Source of the DNA: Sporothrix humicola
Taxonomy: Eukaryota; Ascomycota; Sordariomycetes; Ophiostomatales; Ophiostomataceae
Length of the DNA: 64,000 nucleotides
NCBI GenBank assembly: GCA_021396245.1
Contig: WNYE01000105.1
Coordinates: 57,946-121,945 of the forward strand
Reading direction: 5' to 3'
Position 1 is the stretch's first letter. The number at the start of each line of letters is the position of its first letter. This document shows, piece by piece, positions 1 through 12,976 of the stretch. The translations under genes were made by a program, and so were the position numbers. The notes beneath the pieces were generated by a model that was not told where the DNA came from, did no database searches, and was given only the letters and a program-made list of their open reading frames with translations.

Positions 1-960
1 GACGAGACTGTCGGTCCAGATGCCGGGCCCATAGATGCCGGACAAGATCATGATGCCCGCCGCGATCAGCAGACCCTCGGTGGGACCGTTGATGTAGCCC
101 AGGTACAGCGTGTGCGAGTGGTACGTCTCCCAGGTCGAGAAGAACATGGGCAGGCAGGGGCACAGAGCGGTGAAGACACCCGACTTGGACGTGCCGAGGC
201 CCATGGCGGCGGTCTCGAGTAGACTGGCGAGGGTGCAGTTGAGCGAGTCGATGCCATGGTCAAAGAGTTCGCCGAGACCGCTCGAAGTGCCCGTGCGGCG
301 GGCCTGTTTGCCGTCGAGGTTGTCCATGGTCTGGTACATGAAGAGGCCGATACCGAAGCTGTAGTAGAGCCATGATGGACCGGGGCCGACGAGATCGGGC
401 ATGAAAATGACGAGCAGGCCGACGTTGGCGAGAATGAAGAAGAAGCCGATCAGGGTGACCATGTTGGGGGCCAGCCACATGGGGAGGAACTTGACGGAGG
501 CATTCCACTGTAGGGAGGGAAAGTGAAAGTCAGTAAAGTGTTTTGCTTTGTTTCGTCTTGTCTCGTTGTCTGGTTGTTTTGTCTCGTCTGGTCACAGGTC
601 CTCCTCAAATTTGTGGTGACGCTGATGCCTGCTCCTCAGCTCAAGCTCGGCGCGTGATGACGTACATAAGGATTCAGGACGTAGTGTGACAATGGCGACT
701 TGTCAACACTCGAATATTTGTAGGTTTTCAGATGGACGAGCGCATCATCAGAGATGCTGTCAACAACTGCAGTGGACTTTTTTCCTAGACGAGTGGTGAC
801 GGGAAAAGGAAGAAATTGCGCTGCAATTAGCTGTCAATGTTCTGCTGTGTTGCATGTGAAACCCAAGCTCCAGGGGGGCCGCCCTCTCAAAAAATAAATT
901 GTAGGAAATGTAGGAAAATCCTTTTAGGGGTGAAGAGGACATACTGTTATTCGGAGCCAT
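1..960 (-). CDS. Choline/ethanolamine phosphotransferase (CDP-alcohol phosphatidyltransferase), 3' part off the window
   Basis: This enzyme transfers phosphocholine or phosphoethanolamine from its CDP derivative to diacylglycerol in the last step of the Kennedy pathway, in ER or Golgi membranes. My exons are 945..960, 666..766 and 1..507; both junctions keep phase and use GTATGT and GTACGT donors. The N-terminus has the family pattern LKTYKYSSVD, and exon 3 begins WNASVKFLPMWLAPNMVTL, which leads into the first membrane segment. The complete CDP-alcohol transferase motif DG-x2-AR-x8-G-x3-D-x3-D is present (DGKQAR, then G, ELFD and HGID). The 16-nt first exon is the weakest part of the model. 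The protein continues past base 1, so the remaining membrane helices are not visible. The sequence does not say whether it prefers choline (Cpt1) or ethanolamine (Ept1). Confidence 0.9.
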
Positions 961-3251
961 GATGGGCAAAAATGTGAGGATTGAGGTCGCGGGTCGGAGG
1001 ATGGCGATCGCGAGAAGAGAAAGAGGAAGGAAAGAGGGAAGAAGAAAAGGGAAAGAGGAGAAGAAAGACGGAAAGAGAAGGCACGAGGAGACCAGGAGAC
1101 AAGAAGCCGAGAAAGAGGAAAAACACGTAGGGAAAGAGGAGCAGTCTGGTCAAGTCGCGACTGGCGAGGCAGGCACGAATGGACGGGGACGGGACGCTGG
1201 AGGATACCGGGCTAAGCGCTGTTACTGTCTCTTTTTGCGTCTTCTTGTGTCAATTCTGTCCCTATTTGTCCACTGCCGGGGAGGGGGTACAGCAGAACTG
1301 GAGACGTGTGTCTGCCAGGTCCTGCTTTTGCTGGAGCTGCTTCTGCAGCTTTTTGTCTCTTGCCGTTCGCGGAGAGCGAATCAAGCTGCAGTTGCCGTTG
1401 GGGTTGAGGTGGGGCGCGGGTCTTGGTTGAGAGGAGCCGAAGAGATGAGCAGGAAAAGGTTCAGAATGGGAAAGAGAGAAATAGGGGAGTGCAGGCGCGA
1501 TGCACAAGGCAGGTTGTGTGAGGAAGGTGCAAACGGTTGGCGATGCTTTCCTTTTGGATGTTGAAGGAAAGTACGACGAATAGAGACAAATAGATGAAAA
1601 AGGGTAAAATGGCCAAAAGGTTGAACGGTTAAGGGTACCAACAAGAAAAGGGGTCTATTCTTTCTCTTAAATTTCCTAATTTTTTCTTTTCTTTCACACG
1701 CTCCGCGCGCTCTCAAAGCTTTCATTTTAGCCTTGCGTAACAGGTGCTTCTGCCCCGCTTTTGGCCACGCAGAATCGCAGCAAAAAGCTCACTAAACCCG
1801 GCGCGCGCCAAGAGAACCACACAGTGCCTGTTGTTCATAGTGGTGTTTGCGGGCCGCATTTTCTTTGATCTCAGCATCCAATTTTACCTGGTAAGAAAGA
1901 GTACGAGAAGAAGCGCAACCAAATTGCGTTGTCCTTTCGTCCTCCAGCGGCCAACCTTATTTTACAGTGTTCCTTCCTCCGCTAATTCCACCGTCGGACT
2001 GGTAAATTGCCGTCTTCCCGACTAGAAACAAGGAGGGAAGTCGCGGCCCGTTCGTGGTTGCAGTAGCCAGGTCAGTGACAGTTGTTCTTGCCCAGAAAGA
2101 AAGAAAGGCAAAAAAACCAAGGGGTTGTGCCTGCAAGATATTTTGGGAACGCAGGTGCCTGGTTTTGACACGTGAAAGCGGCTTTCACATCTAGTTGGGC
2201 AACACAACTCAACCAACAAGATCTCATATTGACCGGCACCGTACCAATACTGTTTCAACAGCCAATCCGATGACGTTGTTCGATCCGTGTTGTTGGGAAC
2301 CTCTTTTCTTTTCTTTCTTTTTCTTCTTTCACTCTTCTTTCGCCCTGGAAGGTTGAAACTCATTCCCTTTCTGGTGTTATATTTCATTCTGACCACCTCT
2401 TTGTCTCTCATCTCGTTTCCTTTTTCTTCTTCTTCGTCACCGGGGGGGGGACGCCTTCTATTTATATATACAACAAAGCTCAACGCTTCAGCTCGGTACG
2501 GCTTGATCTAACGTCGTACACACTCACCCAAAGGGCTACGATCCATCGTCGTTCTCAATCCTTATCGGCAATGCTGCCGTCGGTCGTCTCACACATGGCG
2601 TTCTGGTGAGATGGGTCTGTGGACGGCCGCAATTGGCTGGCATATGCCTTTTGGATGCTCTTGGATGCTTTCCCCCACGGACTAGGGCTAAAGTGCAACG
2701 CCCGTGGGCGTACAAGGCACCAGAATACATCACAAAACCAGCTCTGAGCCGAAACTGTGAAACACACTTCTGTGCCGTTGGCGTTTTTTACTTACGCACT
2801 CGTCCGCAGAGGTGTTACCTAGAATGAAAGAGGGTGTCGTCCCTTGAACCCTGCACCGTTCGTGTCCCTTGTTATCTTCCAACATAGGAGACGTCATCTC
2901 TCAATGTGAGGGGAAGATATGCTCCGGAGCCTCTTGATCTGAAAAAAATCATTTTGATGAGAAGACTATATGATGGTAAGTGACCTGAAAATGAGAGACA
3001 AATGGCACAAAAATATCCAAAGCGGGAAACCAAGTTTATACACGAAGAAGTTGTCGAAACGAAACCCAGAGAAAGAGGAAACAAGAAAGCCCGAGACCAA
3101 AACAGAGGATGCATTAGATTAACGGGGTGCTTCTCTGGCTAGAGACGCAGCCATGAAAAAAGACTCTAAAAGAAAACATCGACAGAAGCAATCTTCCACA
3201 GATTCCACCTCTTCTCACATTACATACACACACGCAATATCAACATTCCCC
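961..3251. other. Intergenic; CT/GA-rich leader and promoter sequence
   Basis: No gene is supported. Bases about 1015-1140 are purine-rich on the + strand, that is, a pyrimidine-rich leader for the phosphotransferase on the - strand. Bases 2290-2440 are strongly CT-rich on the + strand and are followed by a run of nine G (2442-2450) and a TATA-like stretch (about 2460-2471). That could be a + strand core promoter, but no convincing coding sequence follows. Confidence 0.6.
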
Positions 3252-4020
3252 TTACAGGGCCAGTGCGAAACCAGCAGCCAGGCCGCCCAGCGTGAGGCCG
3301 CCAGCCATGAGCGCCTTGGTGACCTCGATGGAACGACCGGCGCCGTTGGTCTTGGTGGTGTCGGAGCCGCCGCTGTTGCTGCCGCTGTCGGTGCCGAGGC
3401 CGGTGTAGATGGTGTCCGAGGCAGAAGCAGTGTTGGAGGCAGTGGCAGAAGCGTCACCAGAGGCCGAGGCGGAGGCGTTGACGCGCTTGGGGTCGAGGGC
3501 ACCGCAAGGGTGGTTCTGACGGCAATCGGAGGAGCAGGAGTTGTCGGTGCCGCAGGCGGCGACGCACTGGTTGCCCCACTCCTCGCAGACAAAGTAGGGG
3601 AGGGTCAGAGAGTACTCGGAGATGTTGGGCTGGAGGCCGTCGCCGCAGACGCAGCCGTAGGTGAGGGTTTTCTGGAGGAGCAAGCGTTAGCAAGCGATCG
3701 ACGACTACAAGACGAGCTAACGACGAGCGCAGCGAGGAGGTTGCAAGGCAGCAACAACCAAGGCGAACTCGAGCGAAGCGAGGACCAATAGCGAGGACCA
3801 AAAGCGAGGACCAGAGTCAACTTACGGGATCACAGGTGTTGGTCAGGGTGCTGAAGGGCTTGGTCTGGGCGCAGATGATGGGGCAAGTGCTGATCTCGGA
3901 GGAGCACCAGTACTGGCGGGTGGCGAGGGAGACCGAGTCGGGGTCGATGTAGTAGTCGGCGCGGACGGCGGAGACAAAGGCGGCAGCAACGGCCAGGACG
4001 GTGAACTTGAGGGAAGGCAT
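3252..4020 (-). CDS. GPI-anchored cysteine-rich cell-surface protein (DUF7707-type)
   Basis: This is a 204-residue secreted protein of unknown biochemical role, probably attached to the membrane or cell wall by a GPI anchor. Exons are 3826..4020 and 3252..3671, in phase 0, with a GTAAGT donor. Residues 1 to about 21 form a signal peptide with likely cleavage after VRA. The middle has a fixed cysteine pattern, including WCSSEISTCPIICAQ and YGCVCGDGLQPN followed by SLTLPYFVCEEWGNQCVAAC, which I recall as the fungal DUF7707 family. A Ser/Ala/Thr-rich stalk follows, then a hydrophobic tail ending GGLAAGFALAL, typical of a GPI signal. The 154-bp intron carries a short tandem repeat. The family name is from memory; the secretion and GPI features are visible directly. 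Confidence 0.85.
3777..3813. repeat. Short tandem repeat inside the intron of the GPI-protein gene
   Basis: Three copies of AGCGAGGACCA (3777-3787, 3790-3800, 3803-3813), separated by two bases, lie just inside the 5' splice site of the 3672-3825 intron (minus-strand gene). Confidence 0.85.
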
Positions 4021-7000
4021 TGTGACAGGACTGGAGGTGTTAGTCTGTGAAGACGAGATGGACAAAAAAGGCAGAAGAAAGTAAACAAAGGAGGAAGCAG
4101 CAGAAGCGAAAAAAGAGAGAGACGGAGAATAATGGTTTTGCTTCCAACAGTCCGGACAAAATATTCTGTCATCTACTGACTGTGTCTCTGTCTCTTATTT
4201 TCCTTTTGCCTTTCCCTTTCCTTTTCCCGTCGTGCAATGCAATGCATGTGCGCTTGGCCGTTCCTGCTGTCGTCTTGGCCAGGCTTGCGTTGCCTCGTCC
4301 AGTTTAGGATTTCAGTTCGGGCCTGCGCACTTGCACTTGCAGCGCTGCATTCTGCAACTTGCATCCTTGCGGACTGCAATCCCCTCCTTGTGTCGCCCAT
4401 TGTTTATTGTTGATTTGCTGTTTGCTTGTGGCAGTCCACCGCCTCGCCATGTGTCTCTCCAGCCAGTCTCCTGTAATACACCGTCGTATGCCGGGCAATT
4501 GGCGGCGTGGGCCAAACACGAAGAAGCAATGACAGCATATCAGAGACAGAGAGAGGAGAGGGGCACAATAAGCATGACAACCAGCACGATACCAGTGCCG
4601 CCCCGGACAGTGAGACCACGCATTCCAAGAGGTAACGAATAGCCGAAGAAAAACAACCAAACCAACAAGCAAACATTGGAGAGATGAGGAAGAAAGAGAA
4701 CGAGAAGCAAAATGGAAAGCTGCTACCATACTGCTCGTTGGTTGCATGTTGACGTTTTTCAAACTTACTGTGCGGTGTGGTGGTGATGTTTTGATTTTGT
4801 TGATTTTCGGGTCAGGAGAGAGAAACGATCGTCAGGTACACAAAGGATGATCGTAAGAGGCGAGCGAAAAGTCGGCGACGCGTGTTTATTAACAAAAGAC
4901 GGGAAGCTCTTTGGTGTTTTGATTTCGAGCGAGAATCGAGATAAAAACCGGCTGGTGAATTATTTTGGGATATTAAATTGATATTAAATTTTGGTCGAGT
5001 ACTGTGTAAAGTATCTTTGGAAAAGGACAAGGCGAGAGTCGAGAAAGAGAAACGAAAAAGAGGTAGCGAATGTGGTGGGAATGCGAAAAACAAAAACAAC
5101 GAGAAGCGAGTGACGATGATTCGAAAAGTAACGGATGAGGTCAGAAAAAGAGAGAGGGGAAAGAGGGAAGAAAAGAAGAAAGGAAGAAGGAGAAAAGGAG
5201 ATTATGAGAGGAAGGCACAAGAAAGAGCAAAAATGCGGAAAGGCAGTGAGTGACTGTGCGCACGCGCTCTTCTGCTCTCTGCTTTTTGCCTGCAAAAAAA
5301 GAGTGGAAATGAGAGACAAGGGAAAGGAGGAGTGTCCCATCCGCCAAGAGGAGTCGAGAAGAGCCCCAAGAAGGAGCCAGAACAGACAGGAAAAGAGGAG
5401 TCGCGAAAGCAGAAAGGCTTCCAGCCCCGGCAAAAGGCCCGAGCTCTTGTTGTCTTTGCACTATCTTCTTCTGCTTTTCTCTCTTCGAGATCCCCCTATC
5501 CGTTGTTGTGCTAGAGCTCGGATCACGGAACGCGGAATAGGGAAAAGGGAAAGGGAGAAAAAGAGGGAACTGCTACGCTGCATCTGCCCGTATCTTGCGA
5601 GCACGATGTAATCTTGTATTTTTGTTGCATCTTATTTGTGTTCAGTATTGCAGAGAGTATCATCCGCCGGAGCATTGTTCCCTTTTTGCTTCTGCCGACT
5701 TCCCAGTTTTGTCATACTTGGGCGTTGTAACGACTTCTTCCTTCTCCTTCCTATCCCTCTTTTTTTCTCACGAGCTTTTCTTTCTCTCCTCTTCTCTGGG
5801 TGGGCTCGTAATGGAGAGGGGAAAGGGGACACGAAAAAATAGCTCGCCACGAGGATGGGGAAAAAGACGAGCGAGCTACGAGCTACGGACGAGCTATGGG
5901 GGAGCTACTCGCGTGTTCTCGTGTACTTCTGGCTGGTCTGGCTCGAAGAGTCCAGAAACGGACCTGTATCGTTCTCTAGTTGGGTGGAGATATGGATATC
6001 GTGTGGTCGTCCAGCTTTCCGTATTGTCCGTCCACAAAAGGACGATCCACGGCAGTCTGTGCTTGTCGGCTTGTTGGGGCTGGCGCGATGCTCCGAAGAG
6101 ATGGGGCGAGACTGGAGAGGTAAAAGAAGAGAGAGAGGGATCATTGATCGTATCTGGCTGGTAAAGAGCATGCATGGACCCGTGAGATGTCAAAGAGAAA
6201 AAGGGCAGAAAAGGACGAGGCAAAACGCACAAAAGCAGATACGAATTCCCGATACGATGTGATTAGCACGTTGTGATCCACTGGGCTGCACTGAATTGCG
6301 CTTTAGTATGAGATGTCACCCTCCTTTTTGACGCTATCTCGTTTATCGTGCTTTGTTTCGCGGCCTTGTCTTGTTTTTGGTGTGCCCTTTGCATATCGTG
6401 TGCTTCGTATTCAAGTACTTGCAGTGGCTGATATCAGCAAAAGAGCAGAAAGGGTTTTGTTGTCTTTCAGCCGTTGGACATGCATATGCAAGCCCGGCCT
6501 TGCTTGGACGGGGGAAAGGGAGAAAAAGGAAGCCTGAACGAGGTTGCAGGAGTTGCAGGAACAGCCAAAAGCAAGTTTATTTTCAACGTCGTAAAAAAGG
6601 AACAAAACAAGAAGAAGAAACAGCAACCATAAACGAGAAACGAAGAAAAGGGGCGCCGAGGCCAAGATGCCACAATGCCCGCGAGACTCGAGTTCAAGAC
6701 AATCGAGGTTGTGAGAAACAAGCGAGGTTTTGACAGACTCGACAAAAGTACGACGTCGTTACAAGGCCTGGATGAAGCCCAAGGATGCACAAAAACAACG
6801 GTAGCGGAAGCCTCGAGTAAAAAAGACAGGGACTTCCCCCCAAAACAGGGTTGGTTTTGGTGCTGAGCCTCAACCAGGAGAAGGGGCAACAAGGAACAAA
6901 AGGTCCAGGGAGCTCTTTCCCCAGAGCTTCCCCTGTCTTGTCAGGCAGGTCCGGTCCTGCGTAGAATACAGCACACAAAAAAGGCAAAAACGGGCAGTTG

Positions 7001-7905
7001 CGTTCTGTTGACAACACTTCTCAGAACAGCAAGAGGTCCGTTGGTGGCAAGAGATGTCGCCAAAATAAGGAAAGAGCCAGGCACGCCGTAAAATTAAGCT
7101 AAAAATAAAGCGCTCAAAAACATGCGCCAGCAACACGCCTAAAGCAAATCAACAGCATAGGAAGGAACCGACTGGACCGCGTCGAAAATCAACTGACCCT
7201 GCCTCTCCACACAGAACACACCAAATACACAAAATAGGGTAAGAAAAAAAAAAAGTCTAAACCTACTTGGGCCACTAATTGCTACCCCCTGTCGCTTTTC
7301 TCCCTCTTCCCTGTCTCTGATAATGCCAATCCCGCGCTGCAGGCAGGGGTCCTTGTTCCTGGTTCATCTTTTTTGGAGACTTTTTGGTGCCTTTTGGCAT
7401 GCAAGAACCATGTCATTGTCAATCTCATCTTATTTCTCGATTATTTTCCTTTCCCACGCGTTGAAGCTTCCGTTTTCACTCCATCTTTCTGTCTGCCACG
7501 CATCTCAATCGCAAAAGCCAAGCTTTCTGATATTTTCCGCATGTTCCCAGTTTTCTGGCCAGACCTGACAGTTCTGTACAATATATGTATTTTGACCATC
7601 GTGATTATGTAAACAAATACTTCGTTTCGCTTCTTTCTCTTCTCTCTTGCAAGACCCCTCCTTGTTAGCGCTTCCACTGTGCTTCTTTTTCATCAAGAGC
7701 TATTGGCTTGGCTTGAACAATGGTCCCCTCAGTGGCTTCCTTGGTCCACTGTTCGCTATCTGGAAGTATTGGGGCGCTCAAGATTCAAAACAACGCGCGC
7801 TCTCCAGTCTCGGCGGAGTAAATCCAGTCCTGTGCGGGTCCCGACGTGGCTCCCGGCGTGCATTATGCATTATGCACGCTGTACGGGGCATTACCGTTGT
7901 GGCGT
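4021..7905. other. 3.9-kb intergenic region, no gene supported
   Basis: Upstream of the GPI-protein gene and downstream of the ABC transporter. About 5030-5220 is almost pure purine on the + strand. Repeated GAGCTA motifs occur at about 5870-5910. All open frames are short and of biased composition, without domains or convincing splice structure, and I saw no tRNA. About 7650-7905 is probably 3' UTR of the transporter. Confidence 0.55.
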
Positions 7906-10900
7906 TCACAAAAGTCCCTGATTGTTGACTTCCTCGGCTTCATTGGCGTTCTCAACTTCGTCTCGTGCTTGGTCTCCAACGACCTCTACTCGCTCCACCT
8001 TGCCATTGCCCATCCATACAGTTATGTCTTGACCCGGCCGCAGTCTCGGTGTCAGTGCTGCCGGACGGTGCGTCACCACCAGCACCGTGTGCCCGGCTCC
8101 ATCGCGACCCTTGATAAACACTTCCTCGACGACATCGTACACGGCCGACTCGGTCTCGGCATCCAGTGACGCCGTGATCTCGTCAAGCAGGATGATGGGC
8201 ATTCGTTTTCCACCGTCATCTGAATAACCGGACGGTGACGACCTTGTCTGCAGCTGGAGGAGTGCCCGTGTCAATGACAGGAGCTGTGCCTGGCCGGCTG
8301 AAAGTACTGGGAACGACGAGAGTGCGCGGTCCCACAGCGTTGACGTCTCGGCATCAGCACCGCCGTCGTCATAGCTGCCTCCGACGAACAGACTTAGCAA
8401 ACCAGTCTTCTTCAATGCCTCTGCCAGAGCCGTGTTGGGCAGCGTCTCCGTCGGGTCCAAGTGGAAGCGGAGACTGGCGCCTGGAATAAGGAACGGATCT
8501 TGTGAGACGGTGACGAACGCTCGCTCGCGGATATCGTCTAGGCGAAGGCCGGCTAGGTCAACACCGTCTATGGCAATCTTTCCAGTCGACCGAACGGTCA
8601 AGAGCCGCAGCAGAGACATGAGCAGAGAACTCTTTCCACTGGAAAATGTCAGCCAAAGAAGAATGGTTGATTGTGCATTGAAGTGATCGCTTACCTTCCC
8701 GTTCTGCCGCAAATCACGGCAACTTGGCCGGGCTTGATGCTCAAGCTAACATCGTTGAGTACTGATGTATCGGCGCTATGCACATGATTAGTAGTTGGCC
8801 ATATTGCTGGTGTGAAGCTGGAATACTTACTTGTATGAGGCCGTCACGTTCGTGAGCTCAATCCGTCCAGAGCTCGGCCAGTTTGGAGGCAGCTGGGCAT
8901 TAGCATCATCGTCTTCCACCGCGCCTTTTTCTTTCAAAGGTTCTTCCTGTGGTGTCTCATGCGTTGCCTCCCGCAGACGTGCCACAGCTCCCAAGGACAC
9001 TTCCAGGTTTGTCCACATTTGGATGAGGCGCAGGAGCGTCGTGTTAGTCAAGAGGATAATGTTCAAGGCAACACCGACCTGCCCACCGGACGGGCTGAAC
9101 TTGACGATCGGCAACCCAGAAGGCGAGCCTGCCGCCGCAAGTGCTCCGGCAACGGCCAGCCAGACTGTACCAACCGCAATGCAAGCAACTAGTGCGTCCA
9201 GCACCACATTGAGCCAGCGCCGCAAGGAACGCGTGAGGTACACCGGCCGCTGGGAGTTGTCCAGCGACGCGGCATTCTCCTGGGCCATGGCATCCTGCCA
9301 ACCAAAGGCGCGGATCGTCTGTACGCCGCTGACCGTCTCGAGAATGTTGAAATAGACGGCGGACTGGGACTCAAGCTCCATGCGGCGCAGCTGCCGTGAC
9401 GTGCGCAGATACCGTTTCTGTACGACGTAGACAATGGCAATGCAGAACGGCAGCGACAGTCCTAGGAGGGGTTGCGAGATGAGCAGGACAATGACCTGCA
9501 TCAAGAGTTTGAAAACCTCTGGGATAGTCAGTGTTGGCATATGTATTGTCATGTTTGATCTTTAGACATGTTGCAAAGGCAGTAAACACGTACGGGCCAG
9601 GAAACTACTCATTGCAAGCGATATTTTCTTGTCAACGAGCTGAATGTCTTGGGTGAATCTGTTCAAGACAGTCCCGAGATCTGTAATCGAGAAGAAGAAG
9701 AGGGGAGCACTAAGAACAGTCAGGCCGATATCAATGATGCGAGTAGGTCGTGAATGCCATCACTTACTTGCAGATGGACTGAAGAAGGCGGCGATGAAGA
9801 ATCTCGCCAGACCGTCCAGCAACGAGGATAATATCGGCCCTATAAGCATCAGTTAGTGTCTCGACGTAGAATAACATTTGTTCTGAGAATATCTTACCAT
9901 TTCAGGAGACTGGTTGCCATCCAGGCAATCACCAACATTCCCACGTAACCTGCTGCATATAGCACGGTATTCTGGGTCTTCGACTCTGTCCACCATTTCA
10001 AATAGAGTGCCGACATTGTGGAGAAGAAAGCGAACATCAACGTCATGAGCACGAGGATTAATACGTTGCCAATGCCTGCAGACGAGATATAGTATCTGTA
10101 GAGAGAAAGGTCGCCATCTTTGCGTTGGTAGTCGATCGCAGTAGACGTGGGCGGTTTCGGGCTGGACTTCCGGGCTGGTGATGTCTTCGCTGCTGCTGTA
10201 TCATTCTCTGTAAGCCCATCGGTGTCCTCGTTTTGTGCAGGTGTTTCTGTAAGTATTTGCCGAAGCTGGTTCTGGTTGCTATGTTGGAAGTCACCCTGGT
10301 AGGTAACAGTGCCGTCTGCAAGGACTATGATCTTGTCTCCTAGGTAGAAGTGAGACTCTTGTTATTTGTTAGTTATAACTGTCACTACTGTAAAGACCAC
10401 GAGTGGAGACAAACAAAACGTACTGTTGTTGGTCACCCAGAGGACAGTCTTGTTGCTACTCCGAAGAAGGCCATTGGGCCTAAGAAGATTGTTGATCACA
10501 GCGCCCTGAGTTTTGCTGTCTAGGGCACTGAAGCTGTCATCAAAGACAAATATATCGTGTTGTGAATAGATTGCACGAGCAATTGCCTGGTAGGAAAAGG
10601 TTAGTTTAAACGGACACAACAATAAGGGCACAAGGGACTCACCACTCTCTGTCGTTGTCCACCTGAAAGATTTTGGCCACCGGTGCCAACAACAGTCTCA
10701 TCCCCGTCTGCGAGTTCTTCCAGATCCTCGTTCAGACAGCATGCTTCCAAGACTCTGTTGAATCTCATATGGTCCATAGGCTGGTCAGAGTCAAGCCCCA
10801 AAATGCATTCCCGGATTGTTCTGTTTGGGAGCCATGCTGTCTGAGAGCAGAATGCCATCAGTGTAGAAGAGACTGCAACTTCTCCCTTTGAAAAGCCGGC

Positions 10901-12976
10901 TTCTCCTAATATTGTGTGCATCAGAAGAGTCTTGCCGATACCCACGGGTCCGGTGATAATTGCAAGTGATCCTTTGTCAATGCTAAAGTTCAAGTTTTGA
11001 AGAACCGGCTTTCCACTTTGCTGGTCGCCAATAGTGACACCTGTGAATGTCACGGCAGTGGGTGGTGAACCGTCATCGTCAATTTCAATTAGGGTTCTTT
11101 TGTCAGAGACACTCGGCCTTAATAGATACGCCTGGATTCGTTCAAAACTGGACATGGATGCTGCAATTCGGGGCAATATGGTCATGATCATGTTGATTGG
11201 GTGCGTGATCATGGACAAAATTGCCGTCGTCGTAAAAGCTGTTCGCGTGTCAAACTCCTTGCCGTTGGCAGACGAGACGATTGCATACAGAGCAACTGTC
11301 AAGACAGGAGAGAAAAGGCCGAGTGCATTTGCTGTGTATATTAGTTTGGGGGATCAAATTATTCAAAGTCGATCAAAGCTTACCACTTGAGTTATAGAGC
11401 ACATTGACCCAACGCACGCCCTTGGCTGCCAGAAGCTCGCTCTCTCGTAGCTGAAGGATCACGTCCTCAACGGCCGTCTGCACTCCTAGGATCTTGACGC
11501 TTTTTATGGCACCAAGGATCGAGCTGGTCATGGACAGCCGTTTTTGTGTGGCTTCGTTCCAGGCAGTCTGTCTTGTCTTCATGGGTCGCACTGCATATCG
11601 GCTGGTCTGGGAGAATATAAAGACGATACACATTGGCAGAGGCCAGAGCCAGCCAATTTCCATCGCCAGCATAGAGAAACCAATGATTGCCTCCAGACAG
11701 AACGCCCACATCTCGTGGAGCATCTCTGCAGAGCCCTCGAGCTCAACGGCATCGGTACTAATCAAGGTTAAGGCCTTTCCGTCATCATAAGCATGGCTGC
11801 GTCCGGTCAAGGCTTTCTGATGGATGATGCCGACCAGTGCACCTCTAAACATAATTTCGATGCGATTGAGAAGATGGCGATAGACGGCTGTGGAGGTCAT
11901 GAGGCCAAAGTAAACAAATATGGCCATGACGACAATCCATGATCCAGCAGCGGATGCATTTTCGTCAAGCTTCTGCTCTTGGGTAAGACCCTCGACAAAA
12001 GAGATCGCGCGACTGATGAGGATAGGCTGTGAAAACTGGAACAAGATGAGAAAGAGTCGTGGAATGGCAACAGCGATAATTGGCGCTGAGAAACACTTGA
12101 ACAAGACTCGGGGAAGTGTCGTCTGCCTCTCTGGAGTGTCTAACAATGGTAAGTTTGTGGGTACACAATAGCTTGCCAGTTGCCTATATAGTGTGAACGT
12201 ACCTCTCTTTTCCCACGAGGCAATTATTTTATGCCTCAATGGATCCGAATCGAGCTTGGCATCGATCCGAGGCAAGTCCTCTGGTGACAGGACTTTATGA
12301 TAGCCCAACGAGAGAAGATCGTGAAGCCACCAGAAATATGTCAGGCTCAGAATGCCGGCCAGTTCCTCGGGTGGCAAGTAATGGAAGTCATCGCGAAGAA
12401 TGGATGCTTTGCTGCGGCTTTCGAGGCAGAGCAGAACCAGCTTGATGCCAGCCTCGAGACATGTTGCTCTGTACAATATCGTCGGCCAGTCAAAGCGCAA
12501 CGGAGCCGCCAGAGAGACCAAGTCAATGATCAGTGTGGTGATGAGATAGAGCACGATTGTGTCTGATGGCCGTATGTTTCGACGGTGCTCCTGAAACGAG
12601 AGGACGGCAATCCCCACCGATGCGGCCACGCTACCGTAAACAAACCACTTGACTGCAAAAGAGTTGAAAGCTTCACTGCTGGCCAAAATGGATGCTGGAA
12701 GTAAGCTTCCAACAATGTAAAGAAAGGATGCACCCTAAGAGATGTGAGTATGAGATATTGTTAAACACTGGCGACTTATAGGCGAACACTCACAATTTTG
12801 TAAAAGGCCAAGCGAGATGTGTTGTTGACCTTGACCGACGCGAAATGGAGCTGCCGCAGCCTTATCGGCAAGACGAGAAGGAAGATCCACGAAGCCACGC
12901 CGGTCGCCAAGAAGAGCGCCTCTTGGGAAGATGGGCGGCGAATCACCCAGGAAAACACCGGCAGCGTATTTGCCAT
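7906..12976 (-). CDS. ABC transporter, ABCC/MRP (multidrug resistance-associated) type
   Basis: This full-length ATP-driven exporter has about 1,490 residues, for organic anions, conjugates or drugs, in the plasma or vacuolar membrane. Exons (5'->3'): 12794..12976, 12203..12734, 11384..12139, 10643..11331, 10424..10586, 9898..10357, 9768..9839, 9594..9709, 8831..9518, 8695..8775, 7906..8638. All phases agree and the sum is 4,473 nt. The order is hydrophobic N-terminal TMD0, TMD1, NBD1, TMD2, NBD2. NBD1 has Walker A GPVGIGKT (about 618), LSGGQ (about 712) and Walker B DIFVFDD with Asp in place of the catalytic Glu, which is normal for MRP NBD1. NBD2 has Walker A GRTGSGKSS (about 1243), LSAGQ (about 1359) and LLDE (about 1397). 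TMD2 contains the family stretch ending LNRFTQDIQLVD. The 12140-12202 intron is 63 nt, in frame and stop-free. Substrate is unknown. Confidence 0.93.

Noticed and set aside
959..1564. 201-codon + strand open frame starting at the phosphotransferase start
   Set aside because: Arg/Lys/Glu/Gly-only composition from the purine-rich complement of a CT-rich leader; no domain and it overlaps the gene's 5' end.
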